A DNA stretch of 64,000 nt from Vibrio neonatus (GTDB lineage Bacteria > Pseudomonadota > Gammaproteobacteria > Enterobacterales > Vibrionaceae), in the NCBI RefSeq assembly GCF_024346975.1, contig NZ_AP024885.1, forward strand, positions 248,001-312,000, in the 5' to 3' direction. Below, one piece after another: positions 51,816 through 61,219 of the stretch. The position numbers were made by a program, and so were the translations under genes. Positions within the stretch are counted from its first letter, which is position 1. Each line of letters starts with the position of its first letter. Under the pieces are notes generated by a model. It saw only the letters and a program-made list of their open reading frames with translations. It searched no databases and was not told the DNA's origin.

Positions 51816-52076
51816 TATGCTCAGCTTATGTATTTGTCATACAAGTTATATGTTTTTTTTATCAAAAATAGTGTTTTTTATTTTTTTATATAGCTCGTAA
51901 GTTTCTGTTTTATAGTGGCAATATCTCTGTATAGCTAAAATCTACTCATTCTTTATCAATTTGCTTGTTCTATAGTGATGATATGAAACATATTAGTTTC
52001 AATGAATATTCATCCTATTAATGATTTGCTGATTTAACAGTTTATCCATTACAACAATAGATAGAGAGAAGAACGG
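51816..52076. promoter_or_regulatory. AT-rich leuO upstream region
   Basis: The intergenic space before leuO (331 bases in all from 51746) is strongly AT-rich after the terminator, with T-tracts near 51850 and 51880. This is typical of H-NS-silenced leuO promoters. No gene was recognised. Confidence 0.5.
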
Positions 52077-53045
52077 ATGTTGGCGAGTAGCAGTGCACAT
52101 GATTGGCAACAAGCGGTAGATCAAAAAAGCACCACTTTACGTGGTGTTGATCTTAATTTACTCATCGTATTTGATGCTGTTATGCAAGAGCAGAATATTA
52201 CTCGTGCAGCGAAAAACTTAAACATGTCTCAACCTGCCGTGAGTAATGCTGTTGCTCGTTTAAAGGTGATGTTTAAAGATGACCTCTTTATGCGTAAAGG
52301 GCGTGGCATCTCTCCTACATTACGTGCTCGTCAATTATCAACTCCAGTACGCCAAGCTTTGCAATTGGTGAGAAATGAACTGCCGGGAACATCGTTTGAT
52401 CCGGCGACTTCTAGCCGCATATTCTCTATTGCTATCGGTACGCCAAATGATGTTCGTTTTGCTCCTGAGTTAATTAAAAATACCGCCAAGAAAGCACCGA
52501 GCGTGAAATTGAACCTAGATTCTTTGGGTGGCACGTCGCTACAAGAGCGACTCATTCAGCAAGAGATCGACTACATCATCGGCTACACCTATTTTGATAA
52601 TGCTGACTTTGTAAGCACAGAGATCTTTAGTGATGAGCTAGTGGTAATTTGTGCTAAAGACCATCCTCGTCTTGGTCAATCGGCCAAAATATCAATGGAA
52701 CAACTGCTGCATGAACAACATGCCAGTTTATCGCCAACCAGTGATGTGATGGATTTAAACCATATCGTATATAAAGATTTACAAGTTCAATCTTCATACC
52801 GTGGTGCGACACTTGGTAACTTAATCGCGGTAGCCGCGCAGTCTGAATTATTGTGTGTTGTTCCTCGTTGGGTTAAAGAGTTTTTCCCAACCAGTTTAGA
52901 GCTGCACTCTATGCCGTTTCCGGGTGAGCAAACTCAGATTAGAGCCTACCTAACTTGGCACGAATCTAGACAAAATGATGCTGCTCATATCTGGATGAGG
53001 GACCAGTTAATGGCCGTGTGTGGTGAAGTGGTTGCTAAAGGATAA
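52077..53045 (+). CDS. leuO: LysR-family regulator LeuO
   Basis: The 322-residue LysR regulator has the N-terminal helix-turn-helix VDLNLLIVFDAVMQEQNITRAAKNLNMSQPAVSNAVARLK and a periplasmic-binding-like effector domain. Position between the leu operon region and ilvIH, plus length (E. coli LeuO 314), identify it as LeuO. LeuO antagonises H-NS at many loci and in Vibrio is part of the ToxR/bile-acid stress network. AGAGAG lies upstream of the ATG. Confidence 0.93.
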   Translation: MLASSSAHDWQQAVDQKSTTLRGVDLNLLIVFDAVMQEQNITRAAKNLNMSQPAVSNAVARLKVMFKDDLFMRKGRGISPTLRARQLSTPVRQALQLVRNELPGTSFDPATSSRIFSIAIGTPNDVRFAPELIKNTAKKAPSVKLNLDSLGGTSLQERLIQQEIDYIIGYTYFDNADFVSTEIFSDELVVICAKDHPRLGQSAKISMEQLLHEQHASLSPTSDVMDLNHIVYKDLQVQSSYRGATLGNLIAVAAQSELLCVVPRWVKEFFPTSLELHSMPFPGEQTQIRAYLTWHESRQNDAAHIWMRDQLMAVCGEVVAKG

Positions 53046-53072
53046 TTAGAATTATTCTGCAAAAATTTATGA

Positions 53073-53107
53073 AGCATCGATAGCGAACGTTATCGGTGCT
53101 TTTTTTA
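53073..53107 (+). terminator. Terminator of leuO
   Basis: AGCATCGATA pairs with TATCGGTGCT (one G-U), loop GCGAACGT, then TTTTTTA. Confidence 0.88.
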
Positions 53108-53267
53108 TGTGCAATATTGCACTGATACTGCTCTTACCAGTACCCAAAAACAAGATTCATGTCCAATTTTGAAGCAAGAAAACGCGAGTGTAATTGCCTT
53201 TTTATTACTCGACTGTAAACTATCTGGCTAACTCAGCTTACAGGTGTAAGCCAAAAGGTAGAGGTGT

Positions 53268-55097
53268 ATGGCCAGTTCAGAGTTTCACATTGTTAAAAAA
53301 GTTCGTCAGCAAGTTGTAGACGGAGGAAGCCGCATTGCACTTAAGCACAAAATTAAAGGTGCTTGGCAGGGGATTTCTTGGTCTCAGTTTGGACAGCAGA
53401 TGGATGCTGTTTCGATGGCGCTTTTGACTCAAGGATTGAGTGTTCAGGATAAAGTGGGTATTTATTCGAATAATATGCCGAAATGGACAATGGCAGATAT
53501 TGGTGCGCTACAAGCACGTATCGTTACCGTTCCTATCTATCCAACTAATACTGCAGAACAGTCAGCTTATGTTCTACAAAATGCAGACGTAAAGGTTTTG
53601 TTCGTTGGTGAACAAGAGCAATACGATATTGCCGTTTCAATCTTCGATCAGTGTGAGCAGCTAGAATTGATCGTTGCGATGTGTGACAGCATTGCACTAG
53701 CTGAAAATAATTTCAGCCAGTCTTGGGATGATTTCGTTAAAACACAAGATCACACAGCAGATGTAAAAGATGAGTTTGAGAAGCGCATACAAGATGCCAA
53801 CTTAGACGATCTAGTGACACTTATTTATACCTCTGGCACCACAGGTCAGCCAAAAGGGGTAATGCTAGATTACGCTAACTTTGCATCACAGTTAGAAGGG
53901 CACGTGGCTCGTCTAAATCTAAGCAAAGATGATGTGTCTTTGTGTTTCTTGCCGCTATCTCATGTGTTTGAACGTGCATGGACTATGTTTGTGCTGTTTA
54001 CAGGGGCGACGAATGCCTACCTTGTGGATACGATGCAAGTGCGTGATGCGTTAGGTGAAGTGAAGCCAACCGTAATGTGTGCGGTGCCGCGCTTCTATGA
54101 GAAGATCTTCTCGGCGATTCATGAAAAAGTATCGCACTCTTCTATAGCCAAAAAAGCCATGTTCACTTGGGCGGTTAATACGGGGGCAAGAATTGCTCTT
54201 TGTAAGCAAGAACAGCGTAAACCATCCTACTTATTAAAACGTAGCCATGCTTTGGCCGACAAGCTTGTGCTAAGTAAATTACGCGCTTTATTGGGTGGCA
54301 ATATCACTATGATGCCATGTGGTGGCGCTAAGCTTGATGAGACAATAGGTCGCTTTTTCCATGCTCTAGGTCTTAACGTTAAGCTTGGCTACGGCATGAC
54401 TGAAACGACAGCCACGGTATCGTGCTGGGATGAACCAAAATTTGATCCTGATTCAATCGGTACTTCGATGCCCGGTGCTCAGGTTAAGATTGGCGAAAAC
54501 AACGAAATTTTAGTTCGCGGCCCTATGGTGATGCGTGGTTATTACAAGTTGCCAGAAGAAACCGCTAACACATTTGATGAAAATGGCTTCTTGAAGACCG
54601 GTGATGCAGGGCATTTTGATGAGAATGGTAATTTGTTTATCACGGATCGCATCAAAGAGTTGATGAAAACCTCTGGTGGTAAATACATTGCACCGCAGGT
54701 GGTTGAAGGCACCATAGGTAAAGATCACTTTATCGAGCAAATTGCCGTTATCGCAGATACTCGTAAATTTGTTTCGGCGTTAATCGTACCTAGCTATGAA
54801 GCCTTAGAAGTGTATGCCAAAGAGCTGAACATCAAGTATCACGACAAAGTGGAATTATTAAAACATAGCCAAATTGTTGAAATGCTTGAAGAACGCGTCA
54901 CTGAGCTACAAAAGAATTTAGCGAAGTTTGAGCAGGTTAAGAAGTTTAAATTACTGCCTAAAGCCTTCTCTATGGAAAAAGGCGAATTAACGCCAACTCA
55001 AAAGTTACGTCGTAAAGTCATCAATGATCGTTATCAAGACGAAATTGAAGAAATGTACCATGAAAAAGGCAAAGCTAAGGCAAAGCCGAAAAAGTAG
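53268..55097 (+). CDS. AMP-binding long-chain fatty acid-CoA ligase
   Basis: A 609-residue adenylate-forming enzyme. The ATP loop TLIYTSGTTGQPKGVML lies near residue 190, the A5 region LGYGMTETTATVSCWDE near residue 375, the A7 motif FLKTGDAGHFDENGNLFITDR near 445 and the catalytic-lysine tail near KGELTPTQKLRRK. It resembles the FadD15-like/VC2484 group rather than E. coli FadD. The basic tail KGKAKAKPKK is unusual. It stands between leuO and ilvIH with terminators on both sides, so it has its own promoter. Confidence 0.88.
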   Translation: MASSEFHIVKKVRQQVVDGGSRIALKHKIKGAWQGISWSQFGQQMDAVSMALLTQGLSVQDKVGIYSNNMPKWTMADIGALQARIVTVPIYPTNTAEQSAYVLQNADVKVLFVGEQEQYDIAVSIFDQCEQLELIVAMCDSIALAENNFSQSWDDFVKTQDHTADVKDEFEKRIQDANLDDLVTLIYTSGTTGQPKGVMLDYANFASQLEGHVARLNLSKDDVSLCFLPLSHVFERAWTMFVLFTGATNAYLVDTMQVRDALGEVKPTVMCAVPRFYEKIFSAIHEKVSHSSIAKKAMFTWAVNTGARIALCKQEQRKPSYLLKRSHALADKLVLSKLRALLGGNITMMPCGGAKLDETIGRFFHALGLNVKLGYGMTETTATVSCWDEPKFDPDSIGTSMPGAQVKIGENNEILVRGPMVMRGYYKLPEETANTFDENGFLKTGDAGHFDENGNLFITDRIKELMKTSGGKYIAPQVVEGTIGKDHFIEQIAVIADTRKFVSALIVPSYEALEVYAKELNIKYHDKVELLKHSQIVEMLEERVTELQKNLAKFEQVKKFKLLPKAFSMEKGELTPTQKLRRKVINDRYQDEIEEMYHEKGKAKAKPKK

Positions 55098-55118
55098 TGA
55101 GTTAACTTGAATAAAAAT

Positions 55119-55155
55119 AATCCCCGCAGCTTTGATAAGCTCGCGGGGATTTTTA
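55119..55155 (+). terminator. Terminator of the acyl-CoA ligase gene
   Basis: AATCCCCGC pairs with GCGGGGATT, continued by AGCTT/AAGCT after a bulge, loop TGAT, then TTTTATTT. Confidence 0.9.
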
Positions 55156-55454
55156 TTTGGGTCTATGAAAAACAATGAGTTAGAAGCGGTTAATCATAGG
55201 TGGTGAGTCTTTAAATATTTCTGTTAATGAAATGTGTTTTTTAGCGTAGACAGAGGCGGGATAAAAACTGTATGGTGGAACGGTAACCCTACATTTGCTA
55301 TGGCGAAGGTAGGAACATAGTCAGTTATTGTTGAGGCGAAAAACAGCCGTTTTGACAAGGAATAATAGACTTTAGGCTACGAATAAGCCCTAACTATGTA
55401 AAACCCAACGAATAGATAACCCAAGTTTATTCGTCAACGGTAAGGAGAGAGTTA
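55156..55454. promoter_or_regulatory. ilvIH upstream region
   Basis: About 300 bases hold the ilvIH promoter. I see no leader peptide or attenuator like that of leu. In E. coli this operon is controlled by Lrp and LeuO; no specific sites can be fixed here by eye. Confidence 0.45.
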
Positions 55455-57176
55455 ATGGAAATGTTATCTGGCGCAGAAATCATCGTCCAGTCATTGATCG
55501 AAGAAGAAGTTGAGCAGATTTTTGGTTATCCAGGAGGCTCAGTTCTCGATATTTATGATGCCCTGCATGCAAAAACCGATCAAATTAAGCACGTTTTAGT
55601 TCGTCATGAGCAAGCCGCAACCCATATGGCTGATGGCTATGCCAGATCCACGGGTAAACCCGGCGTAGTGCTAGTCTGTTCAGGCCCTGGCGCAACCAAT
55701 ACCGTCACCGGTATCGCGACTGCCTATATGGACTCCATCCCAATGATCGTTATCTCTGGCAACGTGCCAAATAACTTAATTGGTAATGATGCCTTTCAGG
55801 AGTGCGATATTGTCGGTGTTTCAAGACCGATAGTGAAGCATAGCTTTTTAGTTAAACGTGCTGAAGATATTGCAGAGACCGTTAAAAAAGCCTTTTTTAT
55901 TGCCTCAACAGGTCGACCTGGTCCGGTAGTGATTGATGTCCCTAAAGACATCATGAATCCGCAAATTAAGCTCCCTTTTCAATATCCAGGCAGCATTAAA
56001 ATGCGCTCTTACAACCCAACAACTGCTGGGCATAAAGGGCAAATTAAGAAGGCGCTAAAAGCCCTGCTCGAAGCGAAAAAGCCAGTATTGTACGTTGGTG
56101 GTGGCGCGGTTATTTCTGAATCAGATAAGTATCTACTTAACTTAGCCGAGAAGCTACGACTGCCAGTAGTCAGCACATTAATGGGCTTAGGTGCCTTTCC
56201 TGGAATGCACGCTAACTCGCTAGGTATGCTTGGCATGCACGGCACCTATGAAGCAAATATGGCGATGCATAATGCCGACCTTATCTTTGGTGTTGGGGTT
56301 AGATTTGACGACCGCACCACCAACAATTTAGAAAAATACTGTCCAGACGCAAAAGTTATTCATATTGATATCGACCCATCCTCGGTATCGAAAAATGTGC
56401 GAGCGGATCTGCCGATTGTCGGTTCTGCCGATAAAGTGCTGGAATGCATGGTGTCATTGTTAGAAAACCAAGACGCAAGTAACGATCAACAAGCACTACA
56501 ACTTTGGTGGGATGAGATTCAAACTTGGCGTGAGCGTGATTGCTTAGCCTATGAAAAGTCCGCCGATAAAATCAAGCCTCAGCAGGTGATAGAGACCCTA
56601 CATAAGCTCACCAATGGTGATGCCTACGTGGCCTCCGATGTCGGCCAGCATCAGATGTTTGCGGCCTTATACTACCCATTTAAGCAGTCTCGTCGTTGGA
56701 TTAACTCCGGTGGTCTTGGCACTATGGGCTTTGGTTTGCCAGCCGGCATGGGCGTGAAGTTTGCTCATCCAGAGGAAGAGGTGGTAGTGGTAACCGGTGA
56801 CGGCAGTATTCAAATGAATATTCAAGAGCTGTCGACAGCGTTGCAATACGGCATTCCAGTGAAAATCATCAACCTGAATAATCGCTTCTTAGGCATGGTT
56901 AAGCAGTGGCAAGATATTATCTATGAAGGACGCCACTCCAACTCATACATGTCATCGGTGCCTGATTTCGCCGCCATTGCAGAAGCCTATGGACATGTTG
57001 GTATGCGCATTTCCTCTCCTGATGAGTTGGAATCAGGGCTACAAAAAGCGTTAGATATGAAAGATCGTTTGGTATTTGTAGATATTAGTGTTGATGAAAC
57101 AGAGCATGTTTATCCAATGCAAGTGAAAGGTGAAGGCATGGATAATATGTGGCTAAGCAAGACGGAGAGAACATAA
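55455..57176 (+). CDS. ilvI: Acetolactate synthase III large subunit IlvI
   Basis: The 573-residue thiamine-diphosphate enzyme has the catalytic Glu in [23 protein letters not shown], the FAD-domain region, and the ThDP motif [32 protein letters not shown]. It makes acetolactate/acetohydroxybutyrate for branched-chain amino acids. One base separates it from ilvH. Length matches E. coli IlvI (574). Confidence 0.96.
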   Translation: MEMLSGAEIIVQSLIEEEVEQIFGYPGGSVLDIYDALHAKTDQIKHVLVRHEQAATHMADGYARSTGKPGVVLVCSGPGATNTVTGIATAYMDSIPMIVISGNVPNNLIGNDAFQECDIVGVSRPIVKHSFLVKRAEDIAETVKKAFFIASTGRPGPVVIDVPKDIMNPQIKLPFQYPGSIKMRSYNPTTAGHKGQIKKALKALLEAKKPVLYVGGGAVISESDKYLLNLAEKLRLPVVSTLMGLGAFPGMHANSLGMLGMHGTYEANMAMHNADLIFGVGVRFDDRTTNNLEKYCPDAKVIHIDIDPSSVSKNVRADLPIVGSADKVLECMVSLLENQDASNDQQALQLWWDEIQTWRERDCLAYEKSADKIKPQQVIETLHKLTNGDAYVASDVGQHQMFAALYYPFKQSRRWINSGGLGTMGFGLPAGMGVKFAHPEEEVVVVTGDGSIQMNIQELSTALQYGIPVKIINLNNRFLGMVKQWQDIIYEGRHSNSYMSSVPDFAAIAEAYGHVGMRISSPDELESGLQKALDMKDRLVFVDISVDETEHVYPMQVKGEGMDNMWLSKTERT

Positions 57177-57177
57177 T

Positions 57178-57672
57178 ATGAGACACATTATTTCCCTATT
57201 AATGGAAAACCAACCGGGCTCATTGTCGCGAGTGGTTGGGTTATTTTCTCAACGTGGTTACAACATTGAATCGCTAACCGTTTCACCGACAGACGATGAA
57301 ACCTTATCTCGTTTGAATATCACCACCGAAACCGATGAGCTACAACTGGAGCAAATTCAGAAGCAACTGCACAAACTGATCGACGTACTTAAAGTTCAGG
57401 AAGTGACAGAGTCTGACTACATTGAGCGTGAACTGATGATGGTGAAACTGAAAGCTTCGGGTTTTGCTCGCGCTGAAGTAAAACGTACCGCCGATATTTT
57501 CCGCGGCCAGATTGTGGATGTTACGGCCTCTCAATATACGGTGCAACTGGCAGGCACAAGTGAAAAACTGGACGCTTTTATTAAAGCTATTTCTGAAATC
57601 ACCGATGTGATTGAAGTGGCAAGAAGTGGTGTGGTTGGATTAGCCCGTGGTGAACGAGCGTTGAAAGCTTAG
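57178..57672 (+). CDS. ilvH: Acetolactate synthase III regulatory subunit IlvH
   Basis: A 164-residue regulator with an N-terminal ACT domain (MRHIISLLMENQPGSLSRVVGLFSQRGYNIESLTV) and the C-terminal ALS_ss domain (ELMMVKLKASGFARAEVKRTADIFRGQIVDV). It confers valine feedback inhibition on IlvI. The same length as E. coli IlvH (163). Confidence 0.97.
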   Translation: MRHIISLLMENQPGSLSRVVGLFSQRGYNIESLTVSPTDDETLSRLNITTETDELQLEQIQKQLHKLIDVLKVQEVTESDYIERELMMVKLKASGFARAEVKRTADIFRGQIVDVTASQYTVQLAGTSEKLDAFIKAISEITDVIEVARSGVVGLARGERALKA

Positions 57673-57750
57673 TTACCAATACTGCGTCGACTCAAAAGAA
57701 TCAGTGAATAAACAGCACATACTCTTTTGAAAGTTAACTATTTTTTATTG

Positions 57751-57782
57751 AGCCATCTCTATTATTGAGGTGGCTTTTTTAT
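57751..57782 (+). terminator. Terminator of ilvIH
   Basis: AGCCATCT pairs with AGGTGGCT (one G-U) around CTATTATTG, then TTTTTATG. Confidence 0.85.
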
Positions 57783-57931
57783 GTTGGAATGTTTAGCAAA
57801 CGTAAATGTGGATCGCAATATGATTGCGTGGTGCTTTTTTGAACGATACACTGGTTGCAGTGAGTTTTTAGACACGTTATCGCTGAGTCAGATAGGGATT
57901 GCCTAACTTTGTGATCATATAGAGGCACAGT

Positions 57932-58063
57932 ATGTTACGAACTGCATTTGTAAGATTGGTTGTAGGTGGATTATTGGGAATGGCAATGGTATTTAATGCC
58001 GTTTATTTCCTTCCGTTAGTTCTGTTAATGAACACTCATCGTCGTGAGCTATTTTCTTTCTAG
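57932..58063 (+). CDS. Small membrane protein, 43 residues
   Basis: The frame starts ATG at 57932 with AGAGG nine bases upstream and ends TAG followed by a second TAG. The peptide has a basic N-terminus (MLRTAFVR), one long hydrophobic stretch of about 25 residues (LVVGGLLGMAMVFNAVYFLPLVLL) and a basic tail (NTHRRELFSF). That gives a single-pass membrane peptide. It stands between the ilvIH terminator and a bidirectional terminator shared with pykF. I do not recognise it; the coding call rests on frame, ribosome site and its terminator. Confidence 0.6.
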   Translation: MLRTAFVRLVVGGLLGMAMVFNAVYFLPLVLLMNTHRRELFSF

Positions 58064-58088
58064 TAGAACCTGTTGTAAAAAAGACATA

Positions 58089-58118
58089 AAAAAAGAGAGC
58101 CAAAAGGCTCTCTTTTTT
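58089..58118. terminator. Bidirectional terminator, small peptide gene and pykF
   Basis: A 13-bp perfect stem, AAAAAAGAGAGCC with GGCTCTCTTTTTT, loop AAAA. A-rich on the left and T-rich on the right, so it terminates from both directions. Confidence 0.92.
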
Positions 58119-58140
58119 GTATCTGCTAGGTAGCTGTAAA

Positions 58141-59553
58141 TTACAGTACGTGTACAGATGCAGTGTTAGTAGTACCTGAAGCAACTAGAGCGCCAGAAAC
58201 CATAACTACGATGTCGCCTTTCTTACCAAAACCAGCTTCAAGAACGTATTCTTTACCGTTTTTGTAGAACTCATCAGTGCTGTTGATAGAATCAACAAGA
58301 ACTGGACGAACACCCTTAGTAAGAACTAGCTGTGCAGCAGTCTTAGAGTTAGTAGTTAGAGCAACGATGCTTGCAGTTGGGAAGTATTTACGTACAGAAC
58401 GTGCAGACTTGCCGCCTTCAGTAGCAACGATGATTAGAGGAGCTGCTAGTTTTTCAGCTGTGTCTACTGCGCCTTTACATACTGCTTCAGTGATGCGTAG
58501 ACGTGGGCTGTCTAGACGAGAACCTAGTTCAGCTTTAAGTGCGCCGTCAGTACGGTTAGCGATTTGAGCCATGATAGTAACAGCTTCAACTGGGTACTTA
58601 CCTTTCGCAGTTTCACCAGAAAGCATTACAGCATCAGTACCATCCATGATTGCGTTTGCAACGTCACCCGCTTCTGCGCGAGTTGGACGTGGGTTTTGAA
58701 TCATAGAATCAAGCATTTGAGTTGCAGTGATAACCATCTTACGAGCACGGTTACATTTCTCAATCATCATTTTCTGAGCGAAGATTACTTCTTCTGCTGG
58801 GATTTCAACACCTAGATCGCCACGAGCAACCATGATGCCGTCAGAAGCTTCAAGAATTGCGTCGAAGTTATCAACACCTTCTTGGTTTTCGATTTTAGAG
58901 ATGATGTGGATGTTTTCGCCACCGTTAGCGTTTAGAAGCTCACGGATTTCTTTAACGTCTTCTTCTTTACGGATGAAAGAAGCAGCAACGAAATCAACGC
59001 CTTGCTCACAACCAAATTTAAGGTCAGCTTTATCTTTCTCAGAAAGAGCAGGAAGTTGAACAGAAACGCCAGGAAGGTTAACACCTTTGTTTTCGCCTAG
59101 TGCACCGTTGTTAAGAACTTTACACTTAACTTCAGTTTCAGTAGTAGCAAGAACTTCCATTTCGATTAGACCGTCGTCTACTAGGATAGTGTTACCAGCA
59201 GTTAGGTCGTTTGCGAAACCAAGGTAAGTTACAGCAACGATGTCTTTGTTACCCACTACAGATGCGTCTGTAGTGAAAGTGAATTCTTGACCAGCTACTA
59301 GATCAACGTCATTGCCGTCTTCTAGTTTGATTGTACGGATTTCTGGACCTTTAGTGTCTAGAAGGATAGCTAGTTGCTTACCTACGTTAGACATAACTTC
59401 ACGGAAGTTTGTGATACGGCCAGCGTGCTCTTCAAAGTTACCGTGAGAGAAGTTCAGGCGCATTACGTTCATGCCTGCATTTACTAGTTCAGTCAGCTTC
59501 TCTACAGATTCAGTTTTAGGGCCAATCGTACATACGATTTTGGTCTTTTTCAT
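58141..59553 (-). CDS. pykF: Pyruvate kinase I
   Basis: The 470-residue protein starts [16 protein letters not shown]. It has the substrate/metal block [15 protein letters not shown], the catalytic lysine region [16 protein letters not shown] and the signature [23 protein letters not shown], all closely matching E. coli PykF. It converts phosphoenolpyruvate and ADP to pyruvate and ATP. The CGGAGAG ribosome site is eleven bases upstream. A HexR-type operator overlaps its promoter. Confidence 0.97.
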   Translation of the reverse strand: MKKTKIVCTIGPKTESVEKLTELVNAGMNVMRLNFSHGNFEEHAGRITNFREVMSNVGKQLAILLDTKGPEIRTIKLEDGNDVDLVAGQEFTFTTDASVVGNKDIVAVTYLGFANDLTAGNTILVDDGLIEMEVLATTETEVKCKVLNNGALGENKGVNLPGVSVQLPALSEKDKADLKFGCEQGVDFVAASFIRKEEDVKEIRELLNANGGENIHIISKIENQEGVDNFDAILEASDGIMVARGDLGVEIPAEEVIFAQKMMIEKCNRARKMVITATQMLDSMIQNPRPTRAEAGDVANAIMDGTDAVMLSGETAKGKYPVEAVTIMAQIANRTDGALKAELGSRLDSPRLRITEAVCKGAVDTAEKLAAPLIIVATEGGKSARSVRKYFPTASIVALTTNSKTAAQLVLTKGVRPVLVDSINSTDEFYKNGKEYVLEAGFGKKGDIVVMVSGALVASGTTNTASVHVL

Positions 59554-59606
59554 GGAAAATACTCTCCGGTAAGTATTACATAAGTTTAAATAGGGTACTG
59601 GCGGCT

Positions 59607-59635
59607 ATATTACTTCATTTGTAATTAAATTACAA
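59607..59635 (-). promoter_or_regulatory. pykF promoter
   Basis: On the minus strand -35 TTGTAA (59635-59630) and -10 TAATAT (59612-59607) with 17 bases between. The leader to the pykF ATG is about 45 bases. Confidence 0.6.
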
Positions 59636-59636
59636 A
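59618..59636. promoter_or_regulatory. HexR-like operator in the pykF promoter
   Basis: TTTGTAATTAAATTACAAA is a perfect 19-base palindrome (8 + 3 + 8). It contains TGTAATTAAATTACA, the form I recall for the HexR site of gammaproteobacterial sugar metabolism regulons. It covers the -35 and spacer of the pykF promoter, the position expected of a repressor. Confidence 0.7.
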
Positions 59637-60273
59637 ATTCTACGGAGTCCTTCTATTAGATGACTCGGAAGTTATTATAGGCAACCTTGGCGACTTATCA
59701 CACAAAATCAATCATTTTTAGCACAGTTTTTGCGTGATTTTTCACCAAATTCATCGCTAGATCACGAATAAAGCAACATTAGCTCTGTGACTAACGATAT
59801 CAATTTTGTAATAAAGTTTCTTTCTGGCGTCGGATTCTAACACCGAAATAGTTCAAATTCACGGTTTAGAATTGTCTTAGAACAAGGTTTTAGCGCAAAA
59901 GAATTATTTTTAACAATAAAATAATTCTTTTACTCAAAAATGGCTTCGATTCAGGGTGTTACCAGCCACATAACCCAGTAAAACATCGACTGAGTTTGCG
60001 ATATTTTCAGCAGTAATGGATTAAGAAATAGCCTGATCAGTCAAAAATAAGCTGAATATGCAAAGATTGAGTGTGATTGATTGCTGCGCAGTAATGATGG
60101 TGTTTTTGAGCTTATCTTGGGATGTCTCGGTATTTTGTTACATTTTGTATCGGTGCAATAAATTGGCATCGCCTTGCCTGTATTGAAAGGTTGCAAGCTA
60201 TTGCTGCGTGTTAATTATCTGTTTGCGAGTGTGGTAGTCTAAGACGCATGTTCACTTATTATGGAATGCGCAC
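59637..60273. other. Long non-coding region between pykF and M14 gene
   Basis: Roughly 640 bases without a recognised gene. It holds a 14-bp AT-rich perfect inverted repeat at 59897-59931 and presumably the promoter of the M14-family gene near its right end. Nothing else was recognised. Confidence 0.5.
59897..59931. repeat. AT-rich perfect inverted repeat
   Basis: AAAAGAATTATTTT and AAAATAATTCTTTT are perfect inverse copies (14 bp) around TAACAAT. Too AT-rich for a strong terminator; it may be an operator or a remnant of one. Confidence 0.6.
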
Positions 60274-61191
60274 ATGCAGCAAGCACAGTTTTATCCAATT
60301 GGTACCCCAGGAATAAAATGGACCTCAAAAGAGGTGCGACAATGGCGTGAAAGTCGCCACATACAACGCTCTTATCAGCAAGAAGTCGTGTTGAAAATGG
60401 AGCAAATTGGTGATGACTTTGAGCGCATTCAATATGGTGAACTTGAGTACGAATCTGGCTCTTATCCTTTGTTTGGTTTTAAGTCTAAAGCATGGGATGA
60501 GCACAAGCCTAGCGTGCTGATTACCGGTGGAGTACATGGCTACGAAACCAGCGGTGTGCAAGGTGCACTGTTATTTTTAAAAGAAACGGCTTCTGCATAT
60601 TTAGCGCACTTTAATTTACTGGTTGCGCCATGTGTCTCTCCATGGGGTTATGAGATCATTAACCGCTGGAACCCCGATGCTATCGACCCGAACCGTTCGT
60701 TTGTCAAAAATAGCCCTGCACCTGAGTCAGCATTAGTGATGAAGTTTGTGCAAGATTTAGCCGTGGATATTTTCGCGCATATCGATCTGCACGAGACGAC
60801 AGATAGCGACGAACAAGAGTTTCGTCCTGCCCTAGCGGCTCGTGATGGTCAAGAATATGTCGCAGGTACTATCCCGGACGGGTTTTATACGGTAGGGGAT
60901 ACTGAAAACCCATGTGCGCAGATGCAAACGGGCATTATTGAATCAGTACAAAAGGTCACTCACATTGCGCCACCCGATCCTGATGGCACTATCATTGGCT
61001 CGCCAGTGGTGCAACATGGCGTCATTAACTACCCATTACAGGCACTTGGTTTATGTGCTGGTTTTAGCAAGGCAAAATATACCACAACGACAGAAGTGTA
61101 TCCCGATAGCGCTAAAGCAACACCACAGCAATGTAACCGTGCGCAAGTAGCTGCAATTACGGGTATGCTTGATTACCTTAAAGCTTTATAA
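60274..61191 (+). CDS. M14-family zinc deacylase/carboxypeptidase-like protein
   Basis: A 305-residue protein with zinc ligands in ITGGVHGYETSG (HxxE) and in HIDLHETT, the substrate-binding DPNRSF, and a late glutamate in TTTTEVYPD. That is the succinylglutamate desuccinylase/aspartoacylase or M14 carboxypeptidase fold. No arginine-catabolic (ast) genes are nearby, so a true AstE is unlikely. Substrate is unknown. It is convergent with a MATE exporter gene. Confidence 0.8.
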   Translation: MQQAQFYPIGTPGIKWTSKEVRQWRESRHIQRSYQQEVVLKMEQIGDDFERIQYGELEYESGSYPLFGFKSKAWDEHKPSVLITGGVHGYETSGVQGALLFLKETASAYLAHFNLLVAPCVSPWGYEIINRWNPDAIDPNRSFVKNSPAPESALVMKFVQDLAVDIFAHIDLHETTDSDEQEFRPALAARDGQEYVAGTIPDGFYTVGDTENPCAQMQTGIIESVQKVTHIAPPDPDGTIIGSPVVQHGVINYPLQALGLCAGFSKAKYTTTTEVYPDSAKATPQQCNRAQVAAITGMLDYLKAL

Positions 61192-61219
61192 GTCTGATGT
61201 AATGATTAAGAGGTGATGA

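Noticed and set aside
57781..57906. A 41-codon frame starting ATGTTGGAATGT
   Set aside because: It starts inside the T-run of the ilvIH terminator, has no ribosome site and an irregular composition. The 43-residue frame to its right is better supported.
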